From positions 248,001 through 312,000 of the forward strand of contig JACJZJ010000005.1 in NCBI GenBank assembly GCA_020635675.1: a stretch of 64,000 bases of DNA, written 5' to 3'. Below, piece after piece: positions 8,139 through 16,776 of this stretch (position 1 is its first letter; the number at the start of each line of letters is the position of its first letter). The position numbers and the translations under genes are program-made. The DNA is from Flavobacteriales bacterium (GTDB lineage: Bacteria > Bacteroidota > Bacteroidia > Flavobacteriales_F > PHOS-HE28). A model generated the notes under the pieces. It saw nothing but the letters and a program-made list of their open reading frames with translations, did not search any database and had not been told where the DNA came from.

Positions 8139-8861
8139 ATGCAACTGCAAGGCAACACCATTCTGATCACCGGTGGAGCATCGGGCATCGGCCTCGCGCT
8201 CGCCGCACGTTTCACCGGACTGGGCAACAAGGTGATCATCTGCGGCCGGCGGGAGGACGCCCTGAAAGCCGCGACCGAAAAGGTCCCGGGCCTGATCACC
8301 TACGTCTCCGACCTGGCGAACGCGGACGAACGCATCGCCCTGCGCGACCGCATCGCCGGGGAGCACCCCGACCTGAACGTGCTGGTGAACAATGCCGGCA
8401 TCCAGCAGTGGATGACGGTCGATGACAGCGATTTCTACGACCGCTTCCGTGCCGAGCTCGCCATCAACGTGGACGCGCCCGTGCACCTCACGCGCCTCTT
8501 CCTCGACCTTCCGAAGCTGGACACTGTGATGAACGTGTCCTCCGGCCTGGCCTTCTCCCCGCTCACCAAGACACCGACCTACGGCGCCACCAAGGCCTTC
8601 ATCCGTTCGTTCACGCTCGCCCTGCGCCACCTGGTGAAGGACCGTGGCATCGCGGTGATCGAGATCATCCCGCCAGCGCTCAACACCGATCTCGGTGGCA
8701 AGGGCCTGCACGACCATGCCCCGCCGGTGAGCGACTTCCTCGATGCCATCTTCCCGCAACTGGAGGAGGGCCGCGACGAGCTGACGTTCGGTTTCAGCGA
8801 GCAGATGCGCAACGCCGGTCCGGAGCAGCTGCAGGCGGCGTTCGCCCGGATGAACCCGTAG
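8139..8861 (+). CDS. Short-chain dehydrogenase/reductase (DltE-like SDR)
   Basis: 240-aa NAD(P)-dependent oxidoreductase of unknown substrate. The Rossmann glycine motif TGGASGIG is near residues 11-18. CGRR after beta-2 favours NADP. NNAG lies near 87 and the catalytic YGATK (Tyr-x-x-x-Lys) near 149, with VSSG preceding it. The protein is paralogous in layout to the SDR at 50863-51594, with the same start pattern, NNAGIQ/NNAGVQ and C-terminal 'QLE' region. It is convergent with the lipoprotein gene 7 bp downstream. Confidence 0.9.
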   Translation: MQLQGNTILITGGASGIGLALAARFTGLGNKVIICGRREDALKAATEKVPGLITYVSDLANADERIALRDRIAGEHPDLNVLVNNAGIQQWMTVDDSDFYDRFRAELAINVDAPVHLTRLFLDLPKLDTVMNVSSGLAFSPLTKTPTYGATKAFIRSFTLALRHLVKDRGIAVIEIIPPALNTDLGGKGLHDHAPPVSDFLDAIFPQLEEGRDELTFGFSEQMRNAGPEQLQAAFARMNP

Positions 8862-8867
8862 GCCCTT

Positions 8868-9797
8868 TTACAGCGCGTTGCAGTCCGCCTGCCACTGAAG
8901 CAACGTGGTGGGTGCGAATGTGAGCGTCAGCGCCAGGCCGCTCGTGACGGTCAAGCTGGCGAACGCCGAGGTGAAGGTGTCGTTCCCCGCATCGTGCAAG
9001 GCCACGAAGTGCACGTCCAGGCCCACGGGAAGCTGGTAGTTGCCGGTCAACGTGAACGATCCGTTGTCGAATGTGTACACATCCGCGACGGAGTTCGTGG
9101 ATGGGAACACGACCCAGAGTTTCGTGTTCTGGAAGAGGTAGTCCGCAGGCATCGTGATCTCCACGTCCGTTCGCGTTCCCGTCCAGTTCGCGAATTGGTC
9201 CACGTTGATCCAATCCAGCGTGTCGTTGGGAAACAGATAGCCGATCGTGTCCAGGGGCACCGGACCGTTGCCGAACGGGTTCCACACCAACGTGCCGTTC
9301 GCGTCGGGCTGGGCAAGGAACAACTGCATGTTCGGGTCCGGTGCAGCGGTGTAGGGCACGCTCACCGATGTGGCACCCGGAGCGAGCCGCAGGGATGCAC
9401 CGCCCTGTTCGGCGGTCAGTCGCAGTTCACCACCGCTCTTCAGGAAGGCGCGCTGGCCGTTCTGCATGCCCACGGTCTGCTTGTTCAGCCAGAGCATGTC
9501 GGCGATGGTGAGGACCTCCACCAGCCCCACGTCCACGGTGCCCGTCACCGCGTTGCCCTGCGCATCGCGGAAGGCTCCGGGACCGAAGAGGATCCGTGTA
9601 CCGTCCGCCCCCTGCACTACGCCACCGGTGGCGGCGCTCACGGAAAAGCTCTGCGTGGCGTTCGCCACGTTGTCCGCGAACACGCTGGTGAGCGCGTGCA
9701 GCGTGGGTGTGGGTGCCACGCCCTGGTCGTTCTCGGTCTTGCGGCAGGCGGCCAGTGCCAGCAAGGCCAGGCCGGTGATGAGGGTGTTCCGGGTCAT
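8868..9797 (-). CDS. Hypothetical lipoprotein
   Basis: 309 aa. The chosen start gives MTRNTLITGLALLALAAC, a clear lipobox; the upstream extension of the frame is not coding-like. The mature region looks like an all-beta protein (FSVSAATGGVVQGADGTRILFGPGAF; TGTVDVGLVEVLTIADM), with a FAPTTLLQWQADCNAL tail. The 'GADGTRILFGPGAFRDAQGNAVTG' type of string is seen in Bacteroidota proteins sharing ZU5/beta-sandwich-like regions. I do not recognise a function. Confidence 0.75.
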   Translation of the reverse strand: MTRNTLITGLALLALAACRKTENDQGVAPTPTLHALTSVFADNVANATQSFSVSAATGGVVQGADGTRILFGPGAFRDAQGNAVTGTVDVGLVEVLTIADMLWLNKQTVGMQNGQRAFLKSGGELRLTAEQGGASLRLAPGATSVSVPYTAAPDPNMQLFLAQPDANGTLVWNPFGNGPVPLDTIGYLFPNDTLDWINVDQFANWTGTRTDVEITMPADYLFQNTKLWVVFPSTNSVADVYTFDNGSFTLTGNYQLPVGLDVHFVALHDAGNDTFTSAFASLTVTSGLALTLTFAPTTLLQWQADCNAL

Positions 9798-9971
9798 GTC
9801 GGGATGGATCGTTCCCAAGGATGACGCACAGCGGGGCACATGCGCTGCCTCACGCATTTTCCTGTCCGATCCGGTGGTGAAGGACCCGGGCCGGGCCACC
9901 GCGCCGGTCGCAGGATCCGGTGTAGGACGACACCCCTCGGGCGATCACCGGTCCGGATGGAACGCCTCCCC

Positions 9972-9979
9972 TACTTTCG
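9972..9979 (+). promoter_or_regulatory. -7 element TACTTTCG, 5 nt before the carboxylase start
   Basis: TAnnTTCG-like box ending 5 nt before the ATG at 9985; it supports that start and predicts a leaderless mRNA. Confidence 0.45.
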
Positions 9980-9984
9980 CAGGC

Positions 9985-11625
9985 ATGGCCGGGAAGATCG
10001 ACATCGAAGCGAGCAAGAACGAGGACCACAACAAGCTGGCGGTCTCCGACCTGAACCGGCGGCTCAAGAAGATCGCCCTCGGCGGCGGCGAGAAACGCAT
10101 CGCCAGGCAGCACGAGCAAGGCAAATTGACCGCCCGCGAGCGCATCGACGGCCTCCTCGACCCCAAGAGCCCGCGCATCGAGATCGGTGCCTTCGCGGCG
10201 GATGGCATGTACGAAGAGCACGGCGGTGCGCCCTGCGCGGGCGTAGTGGTCGTGATCGGCTACGTGAGCAAGCGCCAGTGCATCGTGGTGGCCAACGACG
10301 CCACCGTGAAGGCCGGCGCCTGGTTCCCCATGACGGGCAAGAAGAACCTGCGCGCGCAGGAGATCGCCATCGAGAACCGCCTGCCCATCATCTACCTCGT
10401 GGATAGCGCCGGCGTGTACCTGCCCATGCAGGACGAGATCTTCCCCGACAAGGAGCACTTCGGAAGGATCTTCCGCAACAACGCCGTGATGAGCTCCATG
10501 GGCATCACGCAGATCGCCGCCGTTATGGGCAGCTGCGTGGCGGGCGGCGCCTACCTGCCCATCATGAGCGACGAGGCCCTCATCGTGGAGAAGACCGGCA
10601 GCATCTTCCTCGCCGGCAGTTACCTGGTGAAGGCCGCCATCGGTGAGGACATCGACAACGAGACCCTCGGCGGCGCCACCACGCACAGCGAGATCAGCGG
10701 CGTCACCGACTACAAGTGCAAGGATGACGCGGATTGCCTGAAGAAGATCCGCGCCATCGTGGACAAGCTCGGCAAGCCGAAGGACGCGGGCTTCAGCCGC
10801 GAGAAAGCCGTCGCGCCCAAGAGCGACCCGAAAGAGCTCTACGGCATCATCCCCAGCGAGCGCGCCAAGCCCTACGACATGCGCGAGGTCATCGCGCGGC
10901 TGGTGGACGGCAGCGAGTGGACCGAATACAAGGAAGGCTACGGCCAGAGCATCCTCACCGCCTACGCCCGCATCGACGGCTGGGCCGTGGGCATCGTGGC
11001 CAACCAGCGGCAGGTGGTGAAAACGAAGAAGGGAGAAATGCAGTTCGGCGGGGTGATCTACAGCGACAGCGCCGACAAGGCCACGCGCTTCATCGCCAAC
11101 TGCAACCAGAAGAACATCCCGCTGGTCTTCCTGCAGGACGTCACCGGCTTCATGGTGGGCAGCCGCAGCGAGCACGGCGGCATCATCAAGGATGGCGCGA
11201 AAATGGTGAACGCCGTAAGCAACAGCGTGGTGCCCAAGTTCACCGTGATCGTGGGGAACAGCTACGGCGCCGGCAATTATGCCATGTGCGGCAAGGCCTA
11301 CGACCCGCGCCTCATCGTGGGCTGGCCCAGCGCCCAGGTGGCTGTCATGGGCGGCGACCAGGCCGCCAAGGTGCTGCTGCAGATCGAAGTGGCCGCCCTC
11401 AAAGGCCGCGGCGAGGAGATCACCAAGGAGCGCGAAGAGGAGATCCTCGGCAAGATCCGCGCGAAGTACGAGGAGAGCATGAGCCCCTACTATGCAGCGG
11501 CACGGCTGTGGCTCGATGCCATCATCGATCCGTTGGAGACGCGCACGTGGATCTCGATGGGAATTGAGGCGGCATCACAAAGTCCTGCTACCCGTGAATT
11601 CAACATGGGAGTGCTTCAGACCTGA
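9985..11625 (+). CDS. Acyl-CoA carboxylase, carboxyltransferase (beta) subunit
   Basis: 546 aa, the family's usual length. It transfers carboxyl from biotin to an acyl-CoA (propionyl- or methylcrotonyl-type). The crotonase-like carboxyltransferase fold has RIDGLLDPKSP..EIGAF at the start, PCAGVVVVIGYV, and oxyanion-hole regions GSCVAGGAYLP and GNSYGAGNYAMCGKAYDPR. The acyl specificity cannot be told from the sequence, and no biotin subunit is nearby. The last ~24 codons use different, AT-richer codons than the rest, and a second and third version of this 3' end lie downstream (11981-12053, 12178-12246). The present tail may therefore be an acquired replacement. Confidence 0.92.
   Translation: MAGKIDIEASKNEDHNKLAVSDLNRRLKKIALGGGEKRIARQHEQGKLTARERIDGLLDPKSPRIEIGAFAADGMYEEHGGAPCAGVVVVIGYVSKRQCIVVANDATVKAGAWFPMTGKKNLRAQEIAIENRLPIIYLVDSAGVYLPMQDEIFPDKEHFGRIFRNNAVMSSMGITQIAAVMGSCVAGGAYLPIMSDEALIVEKTGSIFLAGSYLVKAAIGEDIDNETLGGATTHSEISGVTDYKCKDDADCLKKIRAIVDKLGKPKDAGFSREKAVAPKSDPKELYGIIPSERAKPYDMREVIARLVDGSEWTEYKEGYGQSILTAYARIDGWAVGIVANQRQVVKTKKGEMQFGGVIYSDSADKATRFIANCNQKNIPLVFLQDVTGFMVGSRSEHGGIIKDGAKMVNAVSNSVVPKFTVIVGNSYGAGNYAMCGKAYDPRLIVGWPSAQVAVMGGDQAAKVLLQIEVAALKGRGEEITKEREEEILGKIRAKYEESMSPYYAAARLWLDAIIDPLETRTWISMGIEAASQSPATREFNMGVLQT
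11551..11625 (+). repeat. Carboxylase 3'-end repeat, copy 1 (in use)
   Basis: Encodes the current C-terminus: ISMGIEAASQSP then ATREFNMGVLQT and TGA. It is lower in GC than the gene body. It is followed by TC and then the ATG of the next gene. Confidence 0.85.
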
Positions 11626-11627
11626 TC

Positions 11628-11981
11628 ATGGGCGAAGCGATTGAGAACTGGGATGACTTCCGTGCGATGTTGCGTGGCAAGGTGTTCCTAGTTGGTGTGG
11701 ATCTGCTTAGCGGCGATGGTGCATTGATCGAGAAGTATCAGACGGCCGGAGTCGTGGAGGAATTGACCAACGATGGCTTCTTCCTGCTGAAACGCGAAGA
11801 CGGAAGTCTCTTTACGCTACCCTACGAACCCACAAGCATCAAGGTCGCTGACAAAGGAGAGTACACATTGAAGGCCACCAACGAGGTCATCGTGGACCCA
11901 GATTACATGACCACCTGGGATGTGAAGCTCAAGTCCGCGGACGATATGGCCGACTTCAAAGCCAAGGGTTTCAAGCGATGA
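11628..11981 (+). CDS. Hypothetical protein, first cargo gene between carboxylase-tail copies
   Basis: 117-aa soluble acidic protein; no family recognised. It starts two bases after the carboxylase stop (TGA-TC-ATG), so translation is probably coupled. Visible features are a run GVVEELTNDGFFLLKREDGS that looks like beta strands, and a KSADDMADFKAKGF C-terminus. Base composition is nearer 50% GC than the ~63% of the carboxylase body, suggesting acquisition. Its last codons run straight into the second copy of the carboxylase tail. The small size and cassette position would fit an immunity-type or accessory protein, but there is no direct evidence. Confidence 0.7.
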   Translation: MGEAIENWDDFRAMLRGKVFLVGVDLLSGDGALIEKYQTAGVVEELTNDGFFLLKREDGSLFTLPYEPTSIKVADKGEYTLKATNEVIVDPDYMTTWDVKLKSADDMADFKAKGFKR

Positions 11982-12053
11982 TCAGCATGGGCATCGAAGC
12001 GGTCGCAAGCACCGGCCATACGGGAGTTCAATATGGGCGTCCTTCAATCCTGA
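11981..12053 (+). repeat. Carboxylase 3'-end repeat, copy 2 (degenerate)
   Basis: Aligns to copy 1 from ATC-nnn-ATGGG through to TGA. A net 2-nt deletion in the middle shifts the frame, so it no longer encodes one continuous tail (GIEAVAS in one frame, then REFNMGVLQS-stop in another). It is again followed by TC and an ATG. Confidence 0.85.
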
Positions 12054-12055
12054 TC

Positions 12056-12181
12056 ATGAAGCGGATCTGGAGTTGGCTGCTTGGTGCACTGGTTGCGACA
12101 CCGATTGTTTTCCTTGGGGCGTTATTCGTTTTGGTCGCCATCGGTTCCGTGTTCTTCCTGCTATGGATCCTTTACCAATGA
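12056..12181 (+). CDS. Small membrane protein, second cargo gene between carboxylase-tail copies
   Basis: 41 aa: a short basic start (MKRIWSW) and then an almost unbroken hydrophobic stretch with one small Gly/Ala-containing region, enough for one or two membrane passes. The junction TGA-TC-ATG to the preceding tail copy is identical to that of the first cargo gene. It may also be read from an upstream in-frame ATG at 11978, but that would translate the degenerate tail copy. No family is recognised; it could be a toxin-like or regulatory small membrane peptide. Confidence 0.5.
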   Translation: MKRIWSWLLGALVATPIVFLGALFVLVAIGSVFFLLWILYQ

Positions 12182-12246
12182 GAATCGAAGCGGCGCAGCA
12201 AGCACCGGCCACACGGGAGTTCAACATGGGGGTCTTGCAGACGTAG
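12178..12246 (+). repeat. Carboxylase 3'-end repeat, copy 3 (probably the ancestral tail)
   Basis: Reads ATG-AGA and then IEAAQQAP, ATREFNMGVLQT and TAG in one open frame, with GC-rich codons like the carboxylase body. The left inverted repeat of the defence module begins 6 bp after its stop. Confidence 0.8.
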
Positions 12247-12252
12247 GTCTTT

Positions 12253-12347
12253 AGGGCGTGCCCCGGCTCAAATGCAGCCGGGTCGGGCTATCCGCAGTAG
12301 TCCTCGCCTGATTACAGGCTCCGGGCTACCTGCTCCTATCCCTCACG
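12253..12347 (+). repeat. Left structured inverted repeat
   Basis: About 95 bp matching the reverse complement of 16777-16867. Conserved blocks are AGGGCGTGCC, CGGGCTATCCGCAGTAGTCC, CTCCGGGCTAC and TGCTCCTATCCCTCACG. Between them lie two hairpins: CCCGGCT/AGCCGGG and GCCTG-ATTA-CAGGC. The helicase stop codon (12343-12345) lies inside the repeat. Confidence 0.85.
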
Positions 12348-13467
12348 TGGTCCTGCGTCCAACTACGTACTCTCGAACACCAGGAAGGACACAAACCCCA
12401 TCGTAAACAAACGCAACACTAAAACGGGCACGCGTCACGGCCACGTACAACTTGGGTATGTGAAACGCCGGCTTCACGACACCTTTCACGGTCTTTGTCA
12501 GCCGACCCGTTGCCAGATATGCCTGACCAGTGCCTTGGAGGAATATCAGGACATGATCAAATGTTTGCCCTTTGGCAACACCAATGTTGAGCGCGTGGTT
12601 TCCGAAGACGTCGGCATCTTTCGAATAGCGCAGTACTTGGGGACGGACGCTCGCGACGTACTCAGGTACCTGTTCCGGCTTCACTAAAAAGACACCCTCG
12701 TGATCAGCGCTCTCTTTGTTCAATGAAGTCGTGGGTTGCCGAAGTTCCGGAAAGAGAGCATCGGCAAAGTCACAGATTGATTGTTTACATCGGTAGGACT
12801 CCGACCTCGTCCCGAGAGTACAGCGTCCCTTTCTTTCGCGCTCGACGAAATACTTCACAATGCCAGCTCCACGGTACTTTGGATGTTTGGTTGAGTTCGT
12901 TGTGCTGAGTATTGCTTGTCGAACATCACCGGTCATGACAAGGTCGACATCCGCATCGATGAGCAAATCCAGGACATCCAAATCCCAGCCCGTGAGATCC
13001 TGAATCTCATCAATGTATATCGCATCGTAAATCTGGCAGATGCGATTGATAACTCTACCTCCTGAAATTCGGTTCACTTCGACGATGAAATCCGACATAC
13101 GATCTCGATAGATTTTACCCGTACTCGTGAAGTAGTACCGACTCGTATTGGACTTCGGAATCGTCTTGAACCAATTCTCCTTGGGCGCATCAAACTGCAT
13201 TGACTCAATCCTCGGACCGTTGTACAAGTAGTTCTGGTAAGGACGAACGCCATCTTTCAGCAAGAAGGTAAACCAGCCTTGTATTGTTACATGGGCAGGA
13301 ACAAAACCCAACTGCCTTACAACCCGACTACGAATCTCGCTGACGTTCTCCTGCGTGTAGGAAAGAACAAGTACCCGTCGACCTTGGTCAGCGACGAGAC
13401 TACTGACAAGGGACGCTGTCTTCCCAGAACCTGCCGCAGCAAAAACAACTTGGTTACTTGAAGGCAT
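12343..13467 (-). CDS. UvrD/PcrA-like superfamily 1 helicase (GajB-like)
   Basis: 374 aa. Walker A AAAGSGKT at residues 10-17; Walker B IYIDEIQDL near 150; motif III-like GDVRQA; C-terminal KLYVAVTRAR, the motif VI of UvrD helicases. In Gabija the GajB helicase-like protein senses DNA ends and works with the GajA nuclease; the gene order here (nuclease, then helicase) is the same. It is shorter than typical GajB (about 490 aa). It overlaps the upstream nuclease gene by 14 bp, which indicates coupled translation. Its stop lies inside the left flanking repeat. Confidence 0.82.
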   Translation of the reverse strand: MPSSNQVVFAAAGSGKTASLVSSLVADQGRRVLVLSYTQENVSEIRSRVVRQLGFVPAHVTIQGWFTFLLKDGVRPYQNYLYNGPRIESMQFDAPKENWFKTIPKSNTSRYYFTSTGKIYRDRMSDFIVEVNRISGGRVINRICQIYDAIYIDEIQDLTGWDLDVLDLLIDADVDLVMTGDVRQAILSTTNSTKHPKYRGAGIVKYFVERERKGRCTLGTRSESYRCKQSICDFADALFPELRQPTTSLNKESADHEGVFLVKPEQVPEYVASVRPQVLRYSKDADVFGNHALNIGVAKGQTFDHVLIFLQGTGQAYLATGRLTKTVKGVVKPAFHIPKLYVAVTRARFSVAFVYDGVCVLPGVREYVVGRRTT

Positions 13468-15055
13468 CCAGCAAGTACTGTGGGAAGCTCCAAGTCTCAG
13501 AACTCTCGAGAAGCCTCAGCGCGCAACTTGTCTTGCGGTCGGACATCCATTCAGCAAGCTCCTCATCGGTGGTGCACTCAAGCTTGTAAAGTGTGTTCAG
13601 CTTGTCTAGTCCAATGGACTTGATTAGCTGAGGCTCGAGCGTGCGACAGGAAGTGTCGTCGTCGAACAAAACACGGCTCATGCCAAGCACCTTTGAGTAT
13701 CTGGACTCCAAGCTTGCCCGGTCCTTGCCATCATTGTCACGAACTACCGTTATGGACTTACCAAGAAGCTTGGCTACCTCAAGATATCGCGCCGCGGCGA
13801 GTCCCGCGACTGAAATAATGTCGAACCCGGCCGAACTCGGATGCCTTCCTCCGTTTTGCTGAGCAAACACCTTGAGTAGAATGAGCTCATCAGATGGACC
13901 TTCAACCAATATCGGCTTCTCAGCGAGGACGATTCTAAGCGTATCATACCCCGACAGCTTCTTGAAGTAACTGTACGTGCCTTCGCTCAGCGACTTCAAG
14001 CTCATCGTGGTTTTACGTTCGGTGAGCAGTATGAGCTTATCAAGTCCCAGCTTATTGAGTACGAAGCTGCTATGAGTAACAGCAATTAGCTGTTTATCCA
14101 AACAACGCGTGTTGACCTGCTCGAGAAGCACATTCATCCTAGCATAAGACAAATGATTCTCCGGCTCTTCCAAGAGGATTATGCTCGCTGTTTGCGCGGC
14201 CTTCTTCTCCAACGCGAGCTTGATCTTCACGCTGCTCTGTTCACCCTTGCCAATCTGATGAAATGGAATGTCGTTCAGATACGCGGCAAGCACCGTTTCC
14301 CAGTTCGTCCGAGAAGAGACGTCAAGTGAAAGTGCCAGTACCTTGTCGGTAATCTTGCCTTGGTGCCTTTGAAGCTCCTCATTGATAGCCTTGACCGACG
14401 GCTCATCTGAGAACTGCTCCTTCAGCTTGCGGTGATTGACCGCAAGTTCGGCTCGCTGCTTGTTCGTCAGGAGATCCTTGACGATTCGCGAGATGTACAG
14501 ATCTGTACCATTCTGGGCGCGCGCGGCAGTGGTATCGATGAACGTTACTTCACCCCCTAAGCCGCGCATGACCTGCTGGCCTGAGAAGGAAAAGAGCCTT
14601 GCCTCGTAGTATTCGACCGGCACAGTCCGAATCTCCTTAGCCTTCTCGACGTAGTGCCCGTATTCCTCCGCAAACTCTGATCGGAATCTCACCTCTAGCC
14701 TAAACCCTGGCACATCGTCCTTTGCCGTATTCACTGAACCCCTATAGTCTGCGAGATCATCATCGGGCGTCAGATAGACCTCAATCAGAATCTCGGGAAG
14801 AACTGCAGCCTTGTTCGCTTTTACCTCTTGCACATAGCGGTCAATCACCGCCTTGTTGAACAAATGCGGCGTAAGCTCATAGTTCAGGTTGCGTCCATTC
14901 AACTGACCAGATAGACCGAGATGGATAGCCTCAAGAATCGTTGACTTTCCGCATTCATTATCGCCGACTATGACGTTGAACGTTGGATTCAGCTCAAGCG
15001 CAAAGTCCCCCTCGAAGGACTTGTAGTTCCGAATGAGGAGCTTACTGATGATCAT
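13454..15055 (-). CDS. OLD-family ATP-dependent endonuclease with TOPRIM domain (GajA-like)
   Basis: 533 aa. The N-terminal ABC-type ATPase has IRNYKSFEG, Walker A GDNECGKST at residues 31-39, a signature-like GKGEQSSVKIKLALEK, Walker B ILLEEPENHLS and an H-loop AVTHSSFVL. The TOPRIM nuclease domain has ILVEGPSDE (metal-binding Glu, ~residue 380) and VVRDNDGKD (DxD, ~residue 440). This is the OLD/GajA architecture at near-typical length. It lies 14 bp after the TIR/GNAT gene and overlaps the helicase gene by 14 bp. Predicted to nick or cleave phage DNA when nucleotide levels fall, as known for GajA. Confidence 0.87.
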   Translation of the reverse strand: MIISKLLIRNYKSFEGDFALELNPTFNVIVGDNECGKSTILEAIHLGLSGQLNGRNLNYELTPHLFNKAVIDRYVQEVKANKAAVLPEILIEVYLTPDDDLADYRGSVNTAKDDVPGFRLEVRFRSEFAEEYGHYVEKAKEIRTVPVEYYEARLFSFSGQQVMRGLGGEVTFIDTTAARAQNGTDLYISRIVKDLLTNKQRAELAVNHRKLKEQFSDEPSVKAINEELQRHQGKITDKVLALSLDVSSRTNWETVLAAYLNDIPFHQIGKGEQSSVKIKLALEKKAAQTASIILLEEPENHLSYARMNVLLEQVNTRCLDKQLIAVTHSSFVLNKLGLDKLILLTERKTTMSLKSLSEGTYSYFKKLSGYDTLRIVLAEKPILVEGPSDELILLKVFAQQNGGRHPSSAGFDIISVAGLAAARYLEVAKLLGKSITVVRDNDGKDRASLESRYSKVLGMSRVLFDDDTSCRTLEPQLIKSIGLDKLNTLYKLECTTDEELAEWMSDRKTSCALRLLESSETWSFPQYLLDAFK

Positions 15056-15069
15056 GCGGGTGCTGTCCT

Positions 15070-16611
15070 CTAGGTTGGCAAAAGTCTTGTGGGCCGGTGA
15101 TACAAAATCAACCAGTCACTCATGCCGTCTTTGTGTCCAAGTTTGGTGGTCGGTCGCTTGTACTGGATCATTCTGCTCCGCCCAGTCTTCCTGGTAACTA
15201 TGTGTCCAAGCGACAGAATGGCCTTTATGGCTGATTCGCTATTAATCCTTTCAAATCCGTTGTGGACTAGAACGGATTGCATTTCAACCGAGTGAGAATC
15301 CACCTCGGAGAACTGTGGCTGACAAACTGAGAGGGTCTCTCTTACCATCTCGGTGGCAATTCCTCTCTTCCGATACTCCGCATCCACAACAGTAGCCCTT
15401 CGCTTACCCGTTCGCCTGTCCACAATCGAAAAACCAACCAGTCGGCTGTCATCCTTAGCCAGAACCACAAGCACGGCACCATGAAGGCGAGAAATGGCTG
15501 CTTCGTCACCTTGATAACCTCGGCGCAGATATCCCTTCCTCCATAACTCTAATAGGGCACTGCGTTCCTCGAACTCGCTCTCGTCGCCGTCAATATGCTT
15601 CGTCGTGTAGACCGCAGGGTAGCTCTTCGAATGTGCGATGTACTCCCTCGCCTGATCCACGAAGACATCCTTCCAGTACTTGCTGGTTTCAGTGATGAAC
15701 AGCTGCGGTAGTCGGGGAACGTCTCCCAACGGATTATAGAGGACGCAGACTCTGGTACTCGACACACTTGGATCGAAAACGTAAGACGTGGCCACAAATG
15801 GATGGTCAATCGTCCTGATATCAACCTTTCGTGGATGCTCAAAGCTGAGCTTCTGCAGGCGAACTATGGACGACCGGATTCGATTCTGCACAGCACTTAG
15901 CTCAGAGAAGCGCTTTGTATGTGAAGCAATGAGGTTCGTCGTCTTCCCATTCGGATCGCGTAGCACGACCGTAAGCTTCCTTAGTGGATGTGCTGTATCA
16001 GCAAGTCGACGTTGTAGTATGGGCTCATAGGTATCAATGAACGAACTCAATGTTGGACTGATGGCCCAGATTTCCACCGCCTTCTCCACTCCATCCGCAA
16101 TAGCGTCCGTAACACGCTCCTGCAGGAAGACAGGCGACTTATGCCAATAGGTTCCCAGATCTCTGAGTCGCCGCTTGGCACGACCCAACTCTTGACGTAA
16201 GCTCTTTGCATAGGAATCTGGATCCTTTCCCTTGACGACATAAGTCGTCAATCCGTCTAAGTCACTTGGCAGAGTCACCCCTTGATCTTTCAGGATAAAC
16301 ACTCTGTCCTTGCCAAGAACTCCTAGCGCTATTCCGGCTTCCAAGACCACATTGTCTCTGGGCACTACTGACCGGACGCTTCTCTTCACGCGATGGTCGT
16401 CCGCTGCAAAAAGGAACAGTGCACAATTGCATTGACGTATTGCTGAGATGATGTTGTCTAAGTAGTTCTCAAGCGAAGGATTGAAAACGTTTCTATCCCA
16501 CCTTCTCAGGACAACAGTCTCCTTCAGTATCCGCTCAACAGCATCGATGTGGTGGCTACTCTCACTCGATGAGCCAACGAACATTTGAACAGTATTCTCA
16601 AGAATGACCAT
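15070..16611 (-). CDS. TIR-like nucleotide-binding domain fused to GNAT acetyltransferase
   Basis: 513 aa in three parts. Residues ~8-150 match the TIR-like domain of CBASS/Pycsar-type effectors: MFVGSSSES, ALFLFAADD, then RDNVVLEAGIALGVLGKDRVFIL with Glu91 at the catalytic position, then LPSDLDGLTTYVV. Residues ~160-330 are of unrecognised fold. Residues ~345-490 look like a GNAT acetyltransferase (VLVVLAKDDSRLVGFSIVD; EYRKRGIATEMV near 415 as the acetyl-CoA loop; LVHNGFERI). It is the first gene of the operon with the GajA-like and GajB-like genes. I know of no described Gabija system with this partner. TIR-mediated NAD+ depletion is the natural guess; the GNAT part's role is unknown. Confidence 0.75.
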   Translation of the reverse strand: MVILENTVQMFVGSSSESSHHIDAVERILKETVVLRRWDRNVFNPSLENYLDNIISAIRQCNCALFLFAADDHRVKRSVRSVVPRDNVVLEAGIALGVLGKDRVFILKDQGVTLPSDLDGLTTYVVKGKDPDSYAKSLRQELGRAKRRLRDLGTYWHKSPVFLQERVTDAIADGVEKAVEIWAISPTLSSFIDTYEPILQRRLADTAHPLRKLTVVLRDPNGKTTNLIASHTKRFSELSAVQNRIRSSIVRLQKLSFEHPRKVDIRTIDHPFVATSYVFDPSVSSTRVCVLYNPLGDVPRLPQLFITETSKYWKDVFVDQAREYIAHSKSYPAVYTTKHIDGDESEFEERSALLELWRKGYLRRGYQGDEAAISRLHGAVLVVLAKDDSRLVGFSIVDRRTGKRRATVVDAEYRKRGIATEMVRETLSVCQPQFSEVDSHSVEMQSVLVHNGFERINSESAIKAILSLGHIVTRKTGRSRMIQYKRPTTKLGHKDGMSDWLILYHRPTRLLPT

Positions 16612-16776
16612 GGAGCAGATCCTTGTGCAGTCGCGTGGGGAACATTGTTTGATTCAATAGTACTCAATCAATCCTGCTTCAACCGCCTCGGTGATTCACG
16701 AGCAGTTGGCAGGATCGCCCTGTTCCTATAGCTACCCGCGTCAGTCACAAACTCCTCGAGTCAACCCCGCATTTCG

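Noticed and set aside
12343..13467. The helicase as a truncated pseudogene, because it is shorter than typical GajB
   Set aside because: Walker A, Walker B and motif VI are all present and the frame is intact; it ends cleanly inside the flanking repeat, so a compact helicase is more likely.
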